Source of the DNA: Aplectana chamaeleonis | Lineage: Eukaryota; Nematoda; Chromadorea; Rhabditida; Cosmocercidae | Length of the DNA stretch: 64,000 nucleotides | Assembly (NCBI GenBank): GCA_029168955.1 | Contig: JAPDOI010001077.1 | Location: forward strand, 162,498 to 226,497 | Direction: 5' to 3' | Shown: piece after piece, positions 10,520 to 21,959 of the stretch | Layout: every line of letters begins with the position of its first letter | Numbering within the stretch: position 1 is the first letter of the stretch | Translations under genes and position numbers: made by a program | Notes under the pieces: generated by a model | The model's database searches: none | What the model was told of the DNA's origin: nothing | Seen by the model: only the letters and a program-made list of their open reading frames with translations

Positions 10520-12040
10520 GTTTTTTTGGTTCTTTCAGTTATTCGTACTACTCCTGCGGGTGTTTCCATCCGGCCCGATGTAAGCATGCGATTGCCAGAA
10601 TAAAAAAACACAGAATATTCAAGCCGGAAGACGCATTCAGTGACGAAAGTAATTCTGATTTCCGAACATTCCGATGGGTTTTCTCATACAATTTCTAAAA
10701 AAAAACAACTCATAATGCGGAAGAAAATCTCAAATGATTATGACTTACAACATCTCGATTTCCAAAGGACTTCTTCCGTTCCAACTTTGAAAATTGGAAT
10801 GGCCCTTTCGTTTCACGATTTCTGGAGTCTTGAAAAAAACCTTGTATGTGTAAAAATCTATGGGTTCACAGAGATCGGGATTACACTTGAGGCTCCCATT
10901 CAAATAACGAGTGGAGTGGCAATCGAAAGACCCGAAAAAGTGAGGAGGAAGAGAGGATCCTCGGGGAAAAATATAAACCCCGCGCCACCATGAGAGGGTG
11001 CTCAATTAGAGGATTAGAAGGTCACTGACAGATGTTGAGGGTTAGAATAGACATAGGAGAAGGCATTTCACGGGGTAAACATGAACACCGGCAGTTTCAA
11101 AAGAACATTACATACTAATTTCACCATCCAACAAAAAAACATTGAAAACTTTCAGGATAGAAGAAATTTATAGAAAAGATCTTAGCGCTTTTTTTGAGTT
11201 AGCTGTAATGAATTTGACCAAAAAGTTTGGGTGTGAACCCTGTTTTTAGGCCGAAGATTCTGCTCAGGCGAACGCCTCAAGACCAGATAGAGCAGAGGGC
11301 GGATACATTAAATGGCGTTCTGGCGTGCTGAAAGCGGCAAGGCGGCGGCAGCGGAGGAATTGACTCCTCTTCCTTGGCTATTAGACAAATTAGCATCCAT
11401 GCAATCCACTCCTTCTTCCACGCCATTGATTTTGATCTCGTTTATATGAAAGATGTGCAAATGACGTCATCCCTTAGGCGATTTCAGGACAACTACGGGA
11501 ACCAGGAGTCCAAAAAGCTAAATTTTCCGGGTTGGTTTGGAAGAGTTTGCGGTGCTGAAGGTCAGAGAAAAAGGTATAAAATCGTAGAGATTCTCCCAGC
11601 CACAATTACGAATGTTTATAGCATCTAGGATTTCACAGGCTCATTTTACAGGCTGTAAGCGGACGGGAATGCCGTCGCTCCCATATTAGTCAGACAAAGG
11701 AAATCCAACACTACTACATGCAGTAGAGAGTATTCGGCTCGAACTTAATTTAAAAATCTTCATTTTTGTCATGAGAAAAATCTGAAAATTTACAGGCTAA
11801 GTAGTTCCTGGTTGTAGAAAAGATCCATAGGCCAATTAAAAATGTAGAAGTATGAACGACTATATCGACAGAGAGCGGCATGTGCAGAGAATAGTCTAAG
11901 GAAAAAAGAGAGCTTCACGACTAAGAATCAGTCTGTTGCCCAATATGTCTGCAGGCGAGATCTGGCACCATTACGGGAAGACCGCTGTTTGAGTTGGTTA
12001 AAAGAGGACAAAACATTGGACAACATATGAGTTTGTGACA
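10520..12040. other. No gene recognised
   Basis: No protein motif, terminal repeat or RNA signature was found. The ORF at 10640-10993 has no recognisable domain and an ordinary local composition. Confidence 0.5.
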
Positions 12041-12095
12041 GCTTGCGACATAGCGCGACATGCACTGAAATACGACGGGAGAAATAAAGTATGAC

Positions 12096-12213
12096 CGGGA
12101 TCATACTTCCGGCGACGCGCGACGCGACTCGATGTTTATCATCGATATCGATCGAAATTCAATATGCCTGCTATGCACTGTCGCTGTCGCGTGTCGCGGG
12201 AAGTATGATCCCG
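12096..12213. mobile_element. Short palindromic MITE, copy 1
   Basis: The ends are CGGGATCATACTTCC and its inverse GGAAGTATGATCCCG, with arms of about 35 bp rich in GCGACGCG. The centre carries ATCGATATCGAT. A second copy in the same orientation lies at 13795-13911. Confidence 0.75.
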
Positions 12214-13794
12214 ACGTATGTTGACGTTGAGCAGCGACATCGCGCGACACTGGATGCCAATGAGCGACACTACTCAGGAAATTCTGAACAAGTTACCTGA
12301 GACTTTAACGAAAGTTGCATGATGGCTTCACGCAACTTACTTTAAGTTCGCAAGTAACTTGAAGCGATGTTACGTGTAACTTGACCAGATTTTTGATTAA
12401 AATATCATGTACCTTGCTCTGATACTACACAATATCGCGAGTAACTTGCCCCGTTGTTACATGCTTCCTTACACCCACACGTGACACGGTCGGCACCGAC
12501 ACGGCCCTGCTATGCGATAATTCGCAACTATGAATGCCTACGAGCTTCACTAGGCGACAGCTAGTGACGTTGTTGGCGTCGATTGAAGCTCACAACAAAA
12601 AAATCTTCCTAATCGATTAGGTAAACATTGGCCAACATGCTCATTCGTGAAAGCGCTGGCGGCATTCGGCAACATGGGGCGACATTCAGTTCAAATCGGA
12701 AGAAATGGTAGGCGCTGGTGAGCAAAAATAGATGAAAGCATGTTTTATTAGTGAGCGATAATGCGCAAAACGAGGGCGGTTAAGCGACATAACGGAGCGA
12801 AGACGACTAGAGGATAGAAATGAGTTGAATGAGGAAAGTGAAGCGCATGAAAACTATTTTGTAGTTTACCAGAAGTTGTACGTCTTCATTTCAATCAGAA
12901 GCGGTTGGTTGCAGGTCAATATGCATGGACTCCACGTTCGCCACCGCTTGAGCTAGAGCAATGTCGCTACAATGAGTTTCATGCATATTACCCTGCAACC
13001 GACCCCTTCGCACTGATATGTGGATGTTTGGTGGACTGCAATATGTGTAAATAGATAGCTATGAGCGGAGTGTTGGCATCAGTAAGGGACACTAGGCGAT
13101 GTGGCATGATGCTGAATAAAATCAAAAGGCTGCAAAACTGAGCGAGATCGAACGAAGTATACAAACGCATCAGGACCTAGTGGGCGAGAATTTGCAACAG
13201 TGGGAGTACCTGGGAAACACCATACGGCTTGACTACGAAAACAAGTATTATATATGTATAGTAGGCAGAAGTCAAAGACAATGACACCAATGAATACTAT
13301 AAGCGACAAAACGGGACACCATGCGACATTAAGCAAAGTACAACGGTAGAAACCGGCGAAAAAAATCAAACATGGCGATGAACGCTTTGAACGTTTCTGA
13401 GCAACGCTAGGCAACCTGGCGCAATATCCGCGGTATACTTAGGCAAGGGTAAACAAAATAGGGTAACGGCATGTTAGCATCAGCGGGTAACGTCGCGCGA
13501 CAACGGGCGACCCAAGACGTTTTCACGATACTAAAAACGACATGACTATGTGGGCATTTACGCGATTCATATATTCGTAAGCCATTAAAAAACACGAAAC
13601 TAAGCGAGCAACATATTATTAATGTAAGAAATTTTATTGGCGACACTAAGCGACAAAGCGCGATACTGAGTGTGTGAAACGGTAGATTTAGTAGGTAGTT
13701 AGAACAAATGGAAGCAGGAAAAAACAAAATGGCGTCAGTTGGCGACAATGCACTACTATGAACGCTCACCGGCGATACCAAGCAACAGTTTTGC

Positions 13795-13911
13795 CGGGAT
13801 CATACTTCCCGCCACGAAAGACGCGACGCAATGTTCATCATCCATATCAACCTAAAGTCGATGCGCTTCAATCGCATTGTCGCTGTCGCGTTTCGCGACA
13901 AATATGAACCC
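13795..13911. mobile_element. Short palindromic MITE, copy 2
   Basis: It is 117 bp long, starts CGGGATCATACTTCCCGC and ends with the diverged inverse near 13897-13911. The internal order matches copy 1. Both copies sit inside the GCGACA-rich domain and carry TCGCTGTCGCG, so they share its word use and may be its source. Confidence 0.7.
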
Positions 13912-14215
13912 AAACTTAGCGACTGTATTTCTTGATACAACACTCCATAAATAAACGTTAGTGCTGGAATGCGTCATCAAGCGAATCTAGGGCTCATACT
14001 TCTGCAATACGAGAGAAAATGAAACCCGAAACTTGACACAGTATCTGTGGACGAACTGCTAACGACAGTAAGCGGCACTACGCGATACTTGACATGATGT
14101 AAGGAACATTTCGGGAAGGATTGGCGACAGTGGACGACAACAAGCGACTTCGAGCGACACTGAGAGAAAGAGAACAGTTTCCGATTGTTTACGACAGGCA
14201 GAGAGAAGGGGCGAT

Positions 14216-14935
14216 GTTTGGTGATAATTACTGCTAAGGAGGTTGACTCACGCATCAACTGATGGACAGGGTTAGCTGCGCTTAATGCTGCATCGAAACA
14301 ACCCTTTCTTTAAGTGGCCTCCAGCAGAACTTTAAACGCTTGAAAGTGCAGCTCAAAGGATAAGTTACAAAGGAAATGTGAGAAAAGCGAAAAATTCCAG
14401 TTTAAGGTCGATTAGGCCCAAGTGTAACTGTTGAGAAATAAAATTTTGGGTGTGGGAACGGGTTGAAAAGTGGCCCGGGTGTTCAATAAAGAACCCATGC
14501 CGAATGGAGGGATCGCAGGCGAGTGCGAAGGGATCGCGTCTGTGATGGATGACGAGGTGGGGCGAAAAACCAGTGGCGGAGAGGCCATCTTGTCCCGTTC
14601 AGTTTAGTGTTATCACCCTAGGCCAACACTTTTTCCACATCACATAGATATGTAATCTTGTTGTAAGGTCATTCCGAAGGTCTACGTGTAGGATGTCTAT
14701 AGCACACACTCAAAGCCTATCGACCCGTTTCGAACTGAAATGAAGCGTGGCGCCGGAGAAAAGTGTCGCCATCTACGGTTCAATGGGTCAATATCCGACT
14801 AAAGTCGGAAATGACAGGAAACCATTTGTGGATGAAAAAAAAAGTTTCTTTTCAAAGAACTTAACTTTGACTTCTTCGGCTCAAGACCGGAACTATGGAG
14901 ATAAGCTGGAGCCAACCTAGAGTTGATCCCTAAAA
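14216..14935. other. No gene recognised
   Basis: Nothing beyond scattered low-complexity DNA was recognised. Confidence 0.5.
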
Positions 14936-15141
14936 TGTCCGTCCACGCTTTGGGCGTGCGTGTCGAGCGATCGTGGCCAGGTCATTTATTTTACTAATTG
15001 ATCGACTAACATTAAAATTGAACGAAAACATAAGTAATATCACAGTAAGATGTTGCAGCTGTGAAAAGGCAAGCTCGGAAAGTGCCAGTTGCGACGGCCA
15101 GTCGGCAAGCACGCTGACCGCGTGAGCGGATATTCAGAATC
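14936..15141. mobile_element. Family G hairpin MITE
   Basis: The left arm (14936-14978) has TGTCCGTCCACG then GGGCGTGCGTGTCGAGCG. The right arm (15090-15141) is its diverged inverse, with GCAAGCACGCTGACCGCGTG and GCGGATATTCAG. The spacer of about 110 bp is AT-rich. Related pieces lie at 180, 22333 and 26926. Confidence 0.65.
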
Positions 15142-16131
15142 ATAAATCAGCCAATCTCACGAGGAGATTATTACTGGTCAAAAGAGCTGCTCCCAGCGAA
15201 ATTTATACCAGTTTATGCATTTACAATGAAGTTTTCATGGAAACACTTTTTGCCTCGATAGGGCGAAAAGCTAGCGTTATAAGATTCTCACCAATTTTAG
15301 TCGAGCGAGTAAGCAAGACGAGACTACCGCGTCAAGCCGTGCGGCCTTCGCGACTCTACCAGCCTGTGGAATTTGATCGCGAGCGACGATCTATCTTCGC
15401 GCCCTCGCACATTAGCTCGACTAGAATCGGCGAGAGACTTTTACAACAATCAGGCGACTCTGAGGATGTTCAGAGGAGCATGTTTCGAATTTCGCTCAAA
15501 ATTTTTCTCTATGATTGATTTGGGGCCCTAAACATGGTTCTTAGCTAGGCATGGTCGCTTGAAAAAATTACCGTTTCTAGCGAAAAGCAACTTTTTGAAA
15601 ACGATTTTCGACACAAAATTAGAATTTGACCTCAACAGTTGCTCTTCGGTTCTCTGAACGGAGTTATAGGCGCTTCAAGTGAGGTTGTCATAGTTAAATA
15701 TCATTATACCCACCGTACCTTGATCCCTTATAAAACCAAAAATGGACTTCATTATCGTGTTCAGCTCCCAAATAACCCAATCCCGCTAGATAAACTTCCG
15801 GCGAAGGAATTGCTTCGAGTTACAGCGCCTTGAAAAATTCACAAGAGCTTTCTTCCCTGCTTTGGAACTGGATATGTCAAACTTCGTACAGAGGGAATAT
15901 TCAGGGCGCTGTACACGATTAAATGGTTCTTTTCTAGTTCTTTGGATATGTTCTAGGGTTACGGTACAGCAAAGTCATTTACCCATCCCAGAAAGGCCTA
16001 ATTCGGATTTCTCTTCTAAGAATGGTTGTTAAAAATTTGCATTTCGCTCAGGATCGCCGCTTTCTCTAGTTCACTTCATCTTCTGAGATCTGTATGTCGA
16101 ATTTCGCAAAAAATAACTTTGAGAGTTTTAG
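15142..16131. other. No gene; one dispersed-repeat match
   Basis: Positions 15731-15775 resemble 44311-44355 (AAAATGGACTTCATTATCGTG against AAATGGACCTCATAATTGTG), which marks a dispersed repeat of unknown class. The frame at 15237-15518 (93 codons) has no recognisable domain. Confidence 0.45.
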
Positions 16132-16686
16132 TTAAAGGCAGTGGTCGCGATCAAATATGCTTGTCGTCTTTTTCTCTCCAAATCCTTTCCTGGGTCTCGA
16201 GTAGTAGGACCTATAAGAAAAAATCGCGAAAAACCATTGTTTTGGGCCGAATTGGAAACCTGAACTTTCTTGTCTTTTGATGGTGGACGATCCCACTCCA
16301 CATCATCGGCATCGATGACCTCTTATATCAAGAACATCAGCTAGCTTGAAATTGAATGTCAATCAATGAACCTTCGAATTTATGTACACATCTAGTCAAA
16401 AACATTGACTGAAGTTATGCTTTCATTATTCAACTGTTTTTATTCGTTAAATTTGCATTTATTTCGTCCTCTGAATGTCGATGATTTTTGCCTGCTCGGC
16501 ATGAGACTGCGATCTGTTTCGTCATCGCTGTGCACGTGTGCACGAACTAGCTTCTTTGGGCCCTAGAAACTCTATTTGTAGACCGTTTTTCACCGCGCTA
16601 CCTTCATAGTTTTTCAGCTGTTTTTGATCTAAGCTGATTTTTGTAGTTTTTTCGATAACGTTTTTCATCGTGACCACTGCCTTTAA
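16132..16686 (-). mobile_element. TTAA-flanked element, class F5
   Basis: TTAA at both ends encloses 16136-16682 (547 bp). The termini are AGGCAGTGGTCGCGAT and its inverse ATCGTGACCACTGCCT. The interior contains the palindrome CGTGCACACGTGCAC and a block GCCGATGATGTGGAGTGGG, both also found in a second copy at 45664-46110. It has no coding capacity. The TTAA site and TTAAAGG ends resemble T2/Kolobok MITEs. Confidence 0.82.
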
Positions 16687-17025
16687 GAACCTCTGACCAA
16701 GAGCAATTTTTTCTTGGTCAAAATGCGACTTTTGATGACTGCCGGAGCGCTACAATGTATCTGCAGCAGAACTTCTTTGTAGAGTTCATTTGGAGGACTC
16801 AACACAAATGCAAATTTCGTTTATAGATTTTAGACAAATTATCGCTTTTCAATATGCTGAGGTAGGCTAATTCAGCTGAATGCACTCTATAAACGTTATT
16901 ATAGAGTAAGCCTCAGACTGTTGAGAAACGAACCCTTGATTCCTATTTAGGGCCGCGAATAATCCCAAAAATGTTTTAGCCGAATCCCAGACAAATTTTC
17001 GGCAACCCGAAATGGGTCGACGCAG
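16687..17025. other. No gene recognised
   Basis: About 340 bp without recognisable coding, RNA or repeat structure. Confidence 0.5.
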
Positions 17026-17468
17026 TTAAAGGCATCGTTCGCGCTGGGAACCACTTTCCATTTTTCATCCTCAATTCCATGAATGAGCCCAATAGACCAC
17101 ACCGGTAAACTTCGGAGCGTCAAAGCATAGGTTTATGAGGTTGGAGGGGTTAAAGATGAGGATCCGCCACCAGTTCTCACCAGTCATCTAGCACTTCTTC
17201 AAGGAATGTTGCAACAATCGTCAAACAACATGGAAAACATTACCATGTTGTTTGACGATTGTTTCAGACAAACTCCAAATGCAGAAAAACTTCAAAACAA
17301 ATCTAGCGCAAAACTTAAAATCGTATTTACCATTTGTTGCGATTGACTTTTCTTTACAAATGAAGGTTTTTCATGGGCCCCTTCGATACTCTCCTTCATT
17401 AGAGAGACCAAGCTACACAAAAACATGAAGAAATAGTATACGGTTTTCTGCACGTGCGATGCCTTTAA
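17026..17468 (+). mobile_element. TTAA-flanked element, class F4
   Basis: TTAA at 17026-17029 and 17465-17468 encloses 17030-17464. The left end is AGGCATCGTTCGCGCTG and the right end is the inverse of a similar word (GTGCGATGCCT). The interior shares AGGATCCGCCACCAGTT and CATCTAGCAC with the copy at 56654-57223. It contains a perfect hairpin at 17213-17263. Confidence 0.82.
17213..17263. repeat. Perfect 21-bp inverted repeat with 9-nt loop
   Basis: The arm AACAATCGTCAAACAACATG plus one G at 17213-17233 is exactly inverted at 17243-17263. The sequence lies inside the F4 element and is absent from the other two F4 copies, so it arose in or was inserted into this copy. The stem is short for a microRNA precursor. 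Confidence 0.85.
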
Positions 17469-18137
17469 GGCCTTCTCCAAATTCAGTCCAGCGAATGGAC
17501 GAGGCGCTATCATTGCGGCGGGGCGTGCGGTGTTTGTGACACAATCATTCAGCGGGGTTTCAGTCGCCAGCGACAATCTTTCGCCGCATCCCCGTACAAC
17601 AAGTACTCTGAGTTCTACAAAGACACCATAGGTACCCTTACCTTTTCACCCGACTGAGGGAACCATCATTACGAGGTCTAAAGATGTCTTTCCTGATTTG
17701 AACTTTTTCAGTTGAAGTACATAGATTTGAACACTTCAATGTAAGTAACTAGTATGACTCCCATCAGACTTTTCGACCAGTTGTGACTCCTAGGTCAATT
17801 GTCGACAGCAGGTCGACAGTATGTCTTCTCAATAACAGCTTCCTGCTGACATTCAAAACGCCATACGCTTGTTGCTGCTCGCTGCGAAAGACCTGCCTCT
17901 CGCCACGAATGGCCCGAACAATCCTAGACGGGAATGATCTGAAAAACTTAGTCGTCTACAGCAGGTTTATTTTCTCATGAAGACATATTATGAGCCTACT
18001 GCAGCCAACGGAAAGGCCTCGGGTGAGGGCGCTTACTCAGAGAGTCGGGGGTCCTATTCGGCTACGATAGGCTTTCTATTCGGGTACCTAGTCGAGATGA
18101 AAGGAACTTTTGCAGCAGCACGTGCTGCTCCGAAGAG
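17469..18137. other. No gene recognised
   Basis: No recognisable motif, terminal repeat or RNA gene. Confidence 0.5.
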
Positions 18138-18330
18138 AACGCGGCCTGTTCGATAAGACTACGTGGCGCAGAGATACAAAACCCTTGCTGCACCCCCATT
18201 TCCCACGCTAAAGCACGTGGCCTGTTCAATAGGAGCACGTGGCCTAGACATGCAAAACCTTCTCCGAACCCCCGTTTCCCACGCAGCAGCACGTGGCCTG
18301 TTCGATATGAGCACGTGGCGCTGGGAGCGG
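18138..18330. repeat. 76-bp tandem repeat, about 2.5 copies
   Basis: GGCCTGTTCRATA occurs at 18143, 18219 and 18295, exactly 76 bp apart. Each is followed by ACGTGGCSY, then CAAAACC and CCCCCRTTTCCCACGC. The copies are about 80% alike. Confidence 0.8.
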
Positions 18331-18339
18331 GCTCCCACA

Positions 18340-18490
18340 CCTTCGATGGGAGCGGGTCTCCCCCCAACAAGGATACGGTCCAAGTGACGGACCGCAGTAG
18401 GGGATCAACCCCACAGCAGCCCGCGACGGGGACATCACCTTCGCCACGGTCGACAGCGAGGGAGCTCCCCTCGCTGAGGACCGTGTGGAA
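18340..18490. repeat. GC-rich segment with strong hairpins
   Basis: Positions 18445-18485 fold into a two-part stem: CACGGTC pairs with GACCGTG, enclosing AGCGAGGGAG opposite CTCCCCTCGCT. Just upstream, GGACCGCAGTAGGGGATC resembles GGTCCGCAGTAGGGTGCA at 21831, so a dispersed element is likely. No Sm site or coding frame accompanies it. Confidence 0.45.
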
Positions 18491-18518
18491 GACCCCTTAG
18501 CGGTTCAAAAATCGTCCA

Positions 18519-18688
18519 AGGGTGCGTTCCACGAACATTCCCATGGCAAAACGCGTCCATGGAATCGTAGCCATGGCCACGTGGGAGCAATTTTCAGTTA
18601 TATTTCGCATTCATGGAAATCGAATTTGTCCATGGGGAGGTTGTTTTGCCTCCCACAGCGTTTTGGTAACGTTCTTGGAACGCACCCC
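18519..18688. mobile_element. Short MITE with GGGTGCGTTCC termini
   Basis: GGGTGCGTTCCACGAAC at the left is matched by the inverse GTTCTTGGAACGCACCC at the right. The 170-bp body repeats CCATGG several times. No convincing target duplication was found. The GGGTGCG termini would fit a hAT-type MITE, but this is uncertain. Confidence 0.65.
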
Positions 18689-19464
18689 AGAAAGTGACTC
18701 GTAATCACCTTCCAGGAGCGGCCGGCCCTGAAAGGCGACCTGCGCTCTCTTTTGGATCGGGCCCTAATATACGTGCTGTGCGTCTGATATGCGCCGAGTC
18801 AATTCCGAAGCGATCGATCAGCGTGTTCAATCATGAGCATTGCGGCTCGTTCGTCGTTCAAACCCATCGTAGTCGAATCGAAAGCGTATCGTGGCCGAGT
18901 GGAACGGCTATGATTGGCGCCACGTGCTTCTCACTTGGACGACGATTAGGCCACGTGGCGCAAGGAAATTACGTGGCCGTATCGTCGTCCAACCGCTTTG
19001 TAGTCGAGTAGCCAATGTAGCCAATCGTGGCCGAATTGAACCCCCCGACTCCCTGAGTAGGGGTTTCGCTGTCTCGTTGCGATACGCAGGTACCTGTACA
19101 TTGCCCAGCAGACTTGCTGTCGTCGATCCAGTTCGCCTAAGTAAAGCAGTTCTTGAAAAGGTTCCTGCTGAATGAAGTCCTAGGAGCAGTTTGCTTGAGC
19201 GGTCGGCAAATTCCACCTCCTCTTTGTCGCACCGCCAACTAGTTACATTTGTCACTAATGCATTGGAGCAGAAGCGGTAAATGCGAATTAGCCTCGGGGA
19301 ACTAATTGATGCAGTTCACCACAGAGCTTACTTGACCGCTAATTCAATTCAAGGAGAGTCATAGAAAAAATGGATCTGCAAATGGAAAAAATTCCAACTA
19401 AACAAGGAATAATAATCTTATACAATTGATTTAACAATTTCCTAAAATTAGCTGTCTTGGCAAC
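18689..19464. other. No gene; local CACGTGGC inverted repeats
   Basis: Positions 18915-18960 contain GGCGCCACGTG and its inverse CACGTGGCGC about 40 bp apart. CGTGGCCGA words recur near 18890 and 19026. No coding or RNA feature is supported. Confidence 0.4.
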
Positions 19465-19968
19465 TTAAAGGCAGCAGACACGCTCAAAAATGGTATCGAT
19501 TTCATGACATAAATCAAAGGTTTGGGGCTGGTTGTATTGGGAACCGACGAAAAAACGGACGAGAACTGTGTGCAAATAGAGGAATTACGGTTATTTTGTT
19601 ATCGGGTGAATGTGGACGAGTTTTACGGCGCGCGGTTGAAACAGCGAATGATAGCAACAAAACGATTGAGATAGAGGAGCCGATATACTCTTACAGCCTG
19701 CACTGGAACGTTAACCCCGTTGGAAGCATCAAAAACCAGCCAAAGGGACCGTATTTGTACTATCAATGTGGACGAGTTTGCATTTTGGGGCGGGGTTGCA
19801 GAAGCTCAGGGGCGGGGTTGCAGAAAATTTTCGATTTGCATTGCTGAAATTTAGTAGTTTTGACTCGTTTTTGACGCTTCCAACGGCGTGAGCAGTCTAC
19901 TAGGAGCCATGCGACTTCAGAAACGTGGTTATCTCAACAACTTTTTCGAGCGTGTATGCTTCCTTTAA
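19465..19968 (+). mobile_element. TTAA-flanked element, class F2
   Basis: The element body is 19469-19964 (496 bp). The left end is AGGCAGCAGACACGCTC and the right end is GAGCGTGTATGCTTCCT. The interior includes GTGGACGAGTTTTACGGCGC. Other copies lie at 30416, 34735 (partial) and 43650. The right TTAA is shared directly with the next element. Confidence 0.85.
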
Positions 19969-20449
19969 AGGCACAGTCCAAGCTCAAGGCTGAAATCTGA
20001 GATTCCCACATGGTTGTGAAGTAGAGCCACCCCATATAACACGTGCCAAGTGCGAGCTCTCAATTCCTCCGAATAGGCGAGATATAGGAGGAAGCCGCCC
20101 TGGGGCGCCCACACCCGGAAGCCACTTTGGCACGCCCCTTTTACGATCTATCGAGCTCAACAGTGGCGAGATAAGCGATGGTTTTCGATCACTTCCACCG
20201 TTCTTCCCTTCATTCTCAACCTCTCTCTTTGCCCAGGTCGGCTGGCATACATCGGCTGCAAATGAAGAAAGTTACAAGCCTCGGACAACTCGTCCACCAT
20301 ACTTTTGTAGCTAAATTTTTGAGGGGCCATAACTTCGCTCCTAGGGGATCTTGTAGAATTCCAGAGACATCATTGGAATCAGTGTAGGATCGTTTTCAAG
20401 ATAAGCAGAAAAACAGAAGAGCGATTCTGAGGTTGGACTGTGCCTTTAA
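19965..20449 (+). mobile_element. TTAA-flanked element, class F3, abutting F2
   Basis: The body is 19969-20445. The left end is AGGCACAGTCCAAGCTC and the right end is GGTTGGACTGTGCCT. The second half (20268-20420: GTTACAAGCCTCGGACAACT, then GGGGCCATAACTTC) is nearly the same as the interior of class F1 elements, although the termini differ. It shares a single TTAA (19965-19968) with the F2 copy to its left. Confidence 0.85.
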
Positions 20450-20785
20450 GTCGGAAGAGACTGAACCACGATGTGGAGAAAAGCCAAACAATCAATGAAA
20501 AGGTATACTTTCGGGCTTAGCTTAAAAAGAGCAAGTTTTCTTGTTGACCACACAATGCAAATATCGCATTGGGGAACGGAGCTCCTTGCACTTTCTGTCA
20601 TATTTTTCCTTGTCGACACAACTTTTGCTGCCTTCAAGGTTCAGCGGAATGCTTCGACATCCTAAGGTTTTTTTTTCAATTGAAATAATAATGCCTCTAT
20701 ATTGTTTTTGGTTTTTTTTGAGTGAAAAAGAAATTATCAAAATACAGCGTTTTTCAGAAACCTGGGTTCAGATTTCTCTTAGCAT

Positions 20786-20803
20786 GTATACTATACTTGT
20801 TCC
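20786..20803. repeat. Left terminal repeat of the satellite-bearing element
   Basis: GTATACTATACTTGTTCC lies immediately left of the first 43-bp array. Its inverse, GGAACAAGTATAC followed by ATTGTATAC, lies right of the last array at 25156-25177. It probably marks the transposon-like end that carries the satellite. Confidence 0.55.
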
Positions 20804-20821
20804 AAATAAAATTCATTTCGA

Positions 20822-21239
20822 ATATCCGACTTTTCGACTATAGTCGGATATCGTACTTTTTCGAATATTCGACTTTTCGACTATAGTCGGATATCGCACT
20901 TTTTCGAATATTCGACTTTTCGACTGTAGTCGGATATCGCCCTTTTTCGAATATTCGACTTTTCGACTATAGTCGGATATCGCACTTTTTCGAATATTCG
21001 ACTTTTCGACTATAGTCGGATATCGCCCTTTTTCGAATATTCGACTTTTCGACTATAGTCGGATATCGCACTTTTTCGAATATTCGACTATTCGACTATA
21101 GTCGGATATCGCCCTTTTTCGAATATTCGACTTTTCGACTATAGTCGAATATCGCACTTTTTCGAATATTCGACTTTTCGACTATAGTCGGATATGAGAC
21201 TTTTTCGAATATTCGACTTTTCGAATAAAAAGTCGACTT
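20822..21239. repeat. 43-bp satellite array 1, about 9.5 copies
   Basis: The unit starts TTTTCGACTATAGTCGGATA and ends TTTTTCGAATATTCGAC. The period is exactly 43 bp (starts at 20831, 20874, 20917 and on). Each unit contains two perfect 12-bp palindromes, CGACTATAGTCG and TCGAATATTCGA. Copies differ at one or two bases. The array ends with CGAATAAAAAGTCGAC, as does array 3. Confidence 0.95.
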
Positions 21240-21379
21240 TTTTATCCGACTATGAAAATAATTGAAGTGCAAGTAACTTTTTTTTCACATGAAAACACGT
21301 CGATTTCTCACTCATCCACTCGCGGGCGTTCTGACAGATCAAAGCATCAATTTTCAAACCAAAATCAGACCGATACTCA

Positions 21380-21590
21380 GACACGCTGACGGTTGTTCAG
21401 CGGGGTAAAAGGCTTGTCGGTGCGACGGCGGGAGCCAAAATGGGAGGGTCGAATTGTCGGTTGTACCGCAGGTAGAGAGAAATTCAATTCACGGAGACGG
21501 TTATTTGGCGGTGGAAAAGGGGTTGACGGTGCAACGGCGGGAACGTGCTCTACCGTCAAATATGTGACACGTTCCGCAACTCGGACCAAA
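21380..21590. repeat. Imperfect GC-rich duplication
   Basis: CGGTGCGACGGCGGGA near 21419 recurs as CGGTGCAACGGCGGGA near 21528, each preceded by a GCGG-GT-AAAAGG block. The two units are about 110 bp apart. The open frames through this region follow from the repeats. Confidence 0.5.
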
Positions 21591-21639
21591 AAAGATGGGT
21601 GAGCCGGCATCAACATGTTTAGACAAAAGTATTAACATT

Positions 21640-21940
21640 GATAGGGGTATAAAAGGCTCCTCATCTCACCGTGAGCCTCAGTCAGCTTTTCGGAGCCGGA
21701 CCTGGAAGCTGACCTCGAGTCACCTTCCTCGAGTCACCTTCCGGAAGATCCACCGGATACCGGAGGATCATTTTTGTCTCCGAGGGGGGGGGGCGTGGTA
21801 CCCAACTGTATGGCCATCTCCTCATGGTCCGCAGTAGGGTGCACCCCACCGTGGACCGTGGGATCACCTCTTTTGTGGGGACCCCAACAGGATTTCCCGT
21901 CCCTCTGCGGACCCGGGAATACCCAGGATGTATTGGAAAG
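21640..21940 (+). other. TATAAAAGG-containing GC-rich segment
   Basis: TATAAAAGGCTCC at 21649 is followed by the stem GTCAGCTTTTC/GAAGCTGAC, the direct repeat CTCGAGTCACCTTCC (twice, from 21715), and ATTTTTG near 21769. The layout recalls 54.88-55.0 kb but lacks the downstream hairpin. An LTR fragment or a non-coding RNA locus are both possible; neither is shown. Confidence 0.35.
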
Positions 21941-21959
21941 CGCGTACCGGAAATCTGGT

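Larger units (their letters stand above)
12041..14215 (+). repeat. GCGACA-enriched domain
   Basis: The words GCGACA, GCGATA and GGCGAC recur on the plus strand about twenty times, at irregular spacing. Examples lie near 12045, 12055, 12234, 12244, 12264, 12678, 12784, 13305, 13640, 13651 and 14123-14156. Common extensions are GCGACACTAAGC and GCGACATTAAGC. The reverse complement is rare outside two palindromic modules. No coding frame explains it. A highly decayed short-period satellite or clustered binding sites are both possible. Confidence 0.6.

Noticed and set aside
15237..15518. 93-codon Arg-rich frame as a gene
   Set aside because: No known domain and no supporting context; composition alone is not evidence.
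17213..17263. microRNA gene
   Set aside because: The perfect 21-bp stem with a 9-nt loop is shorter than usual precursors and lies in a transposon; no evidence of processing.
21640..21940. LTR retrotransposon end
   Set aside because: TATAAAAGG is present, but no paired LTR, primer-binding site or gag/pol sequence was seen.
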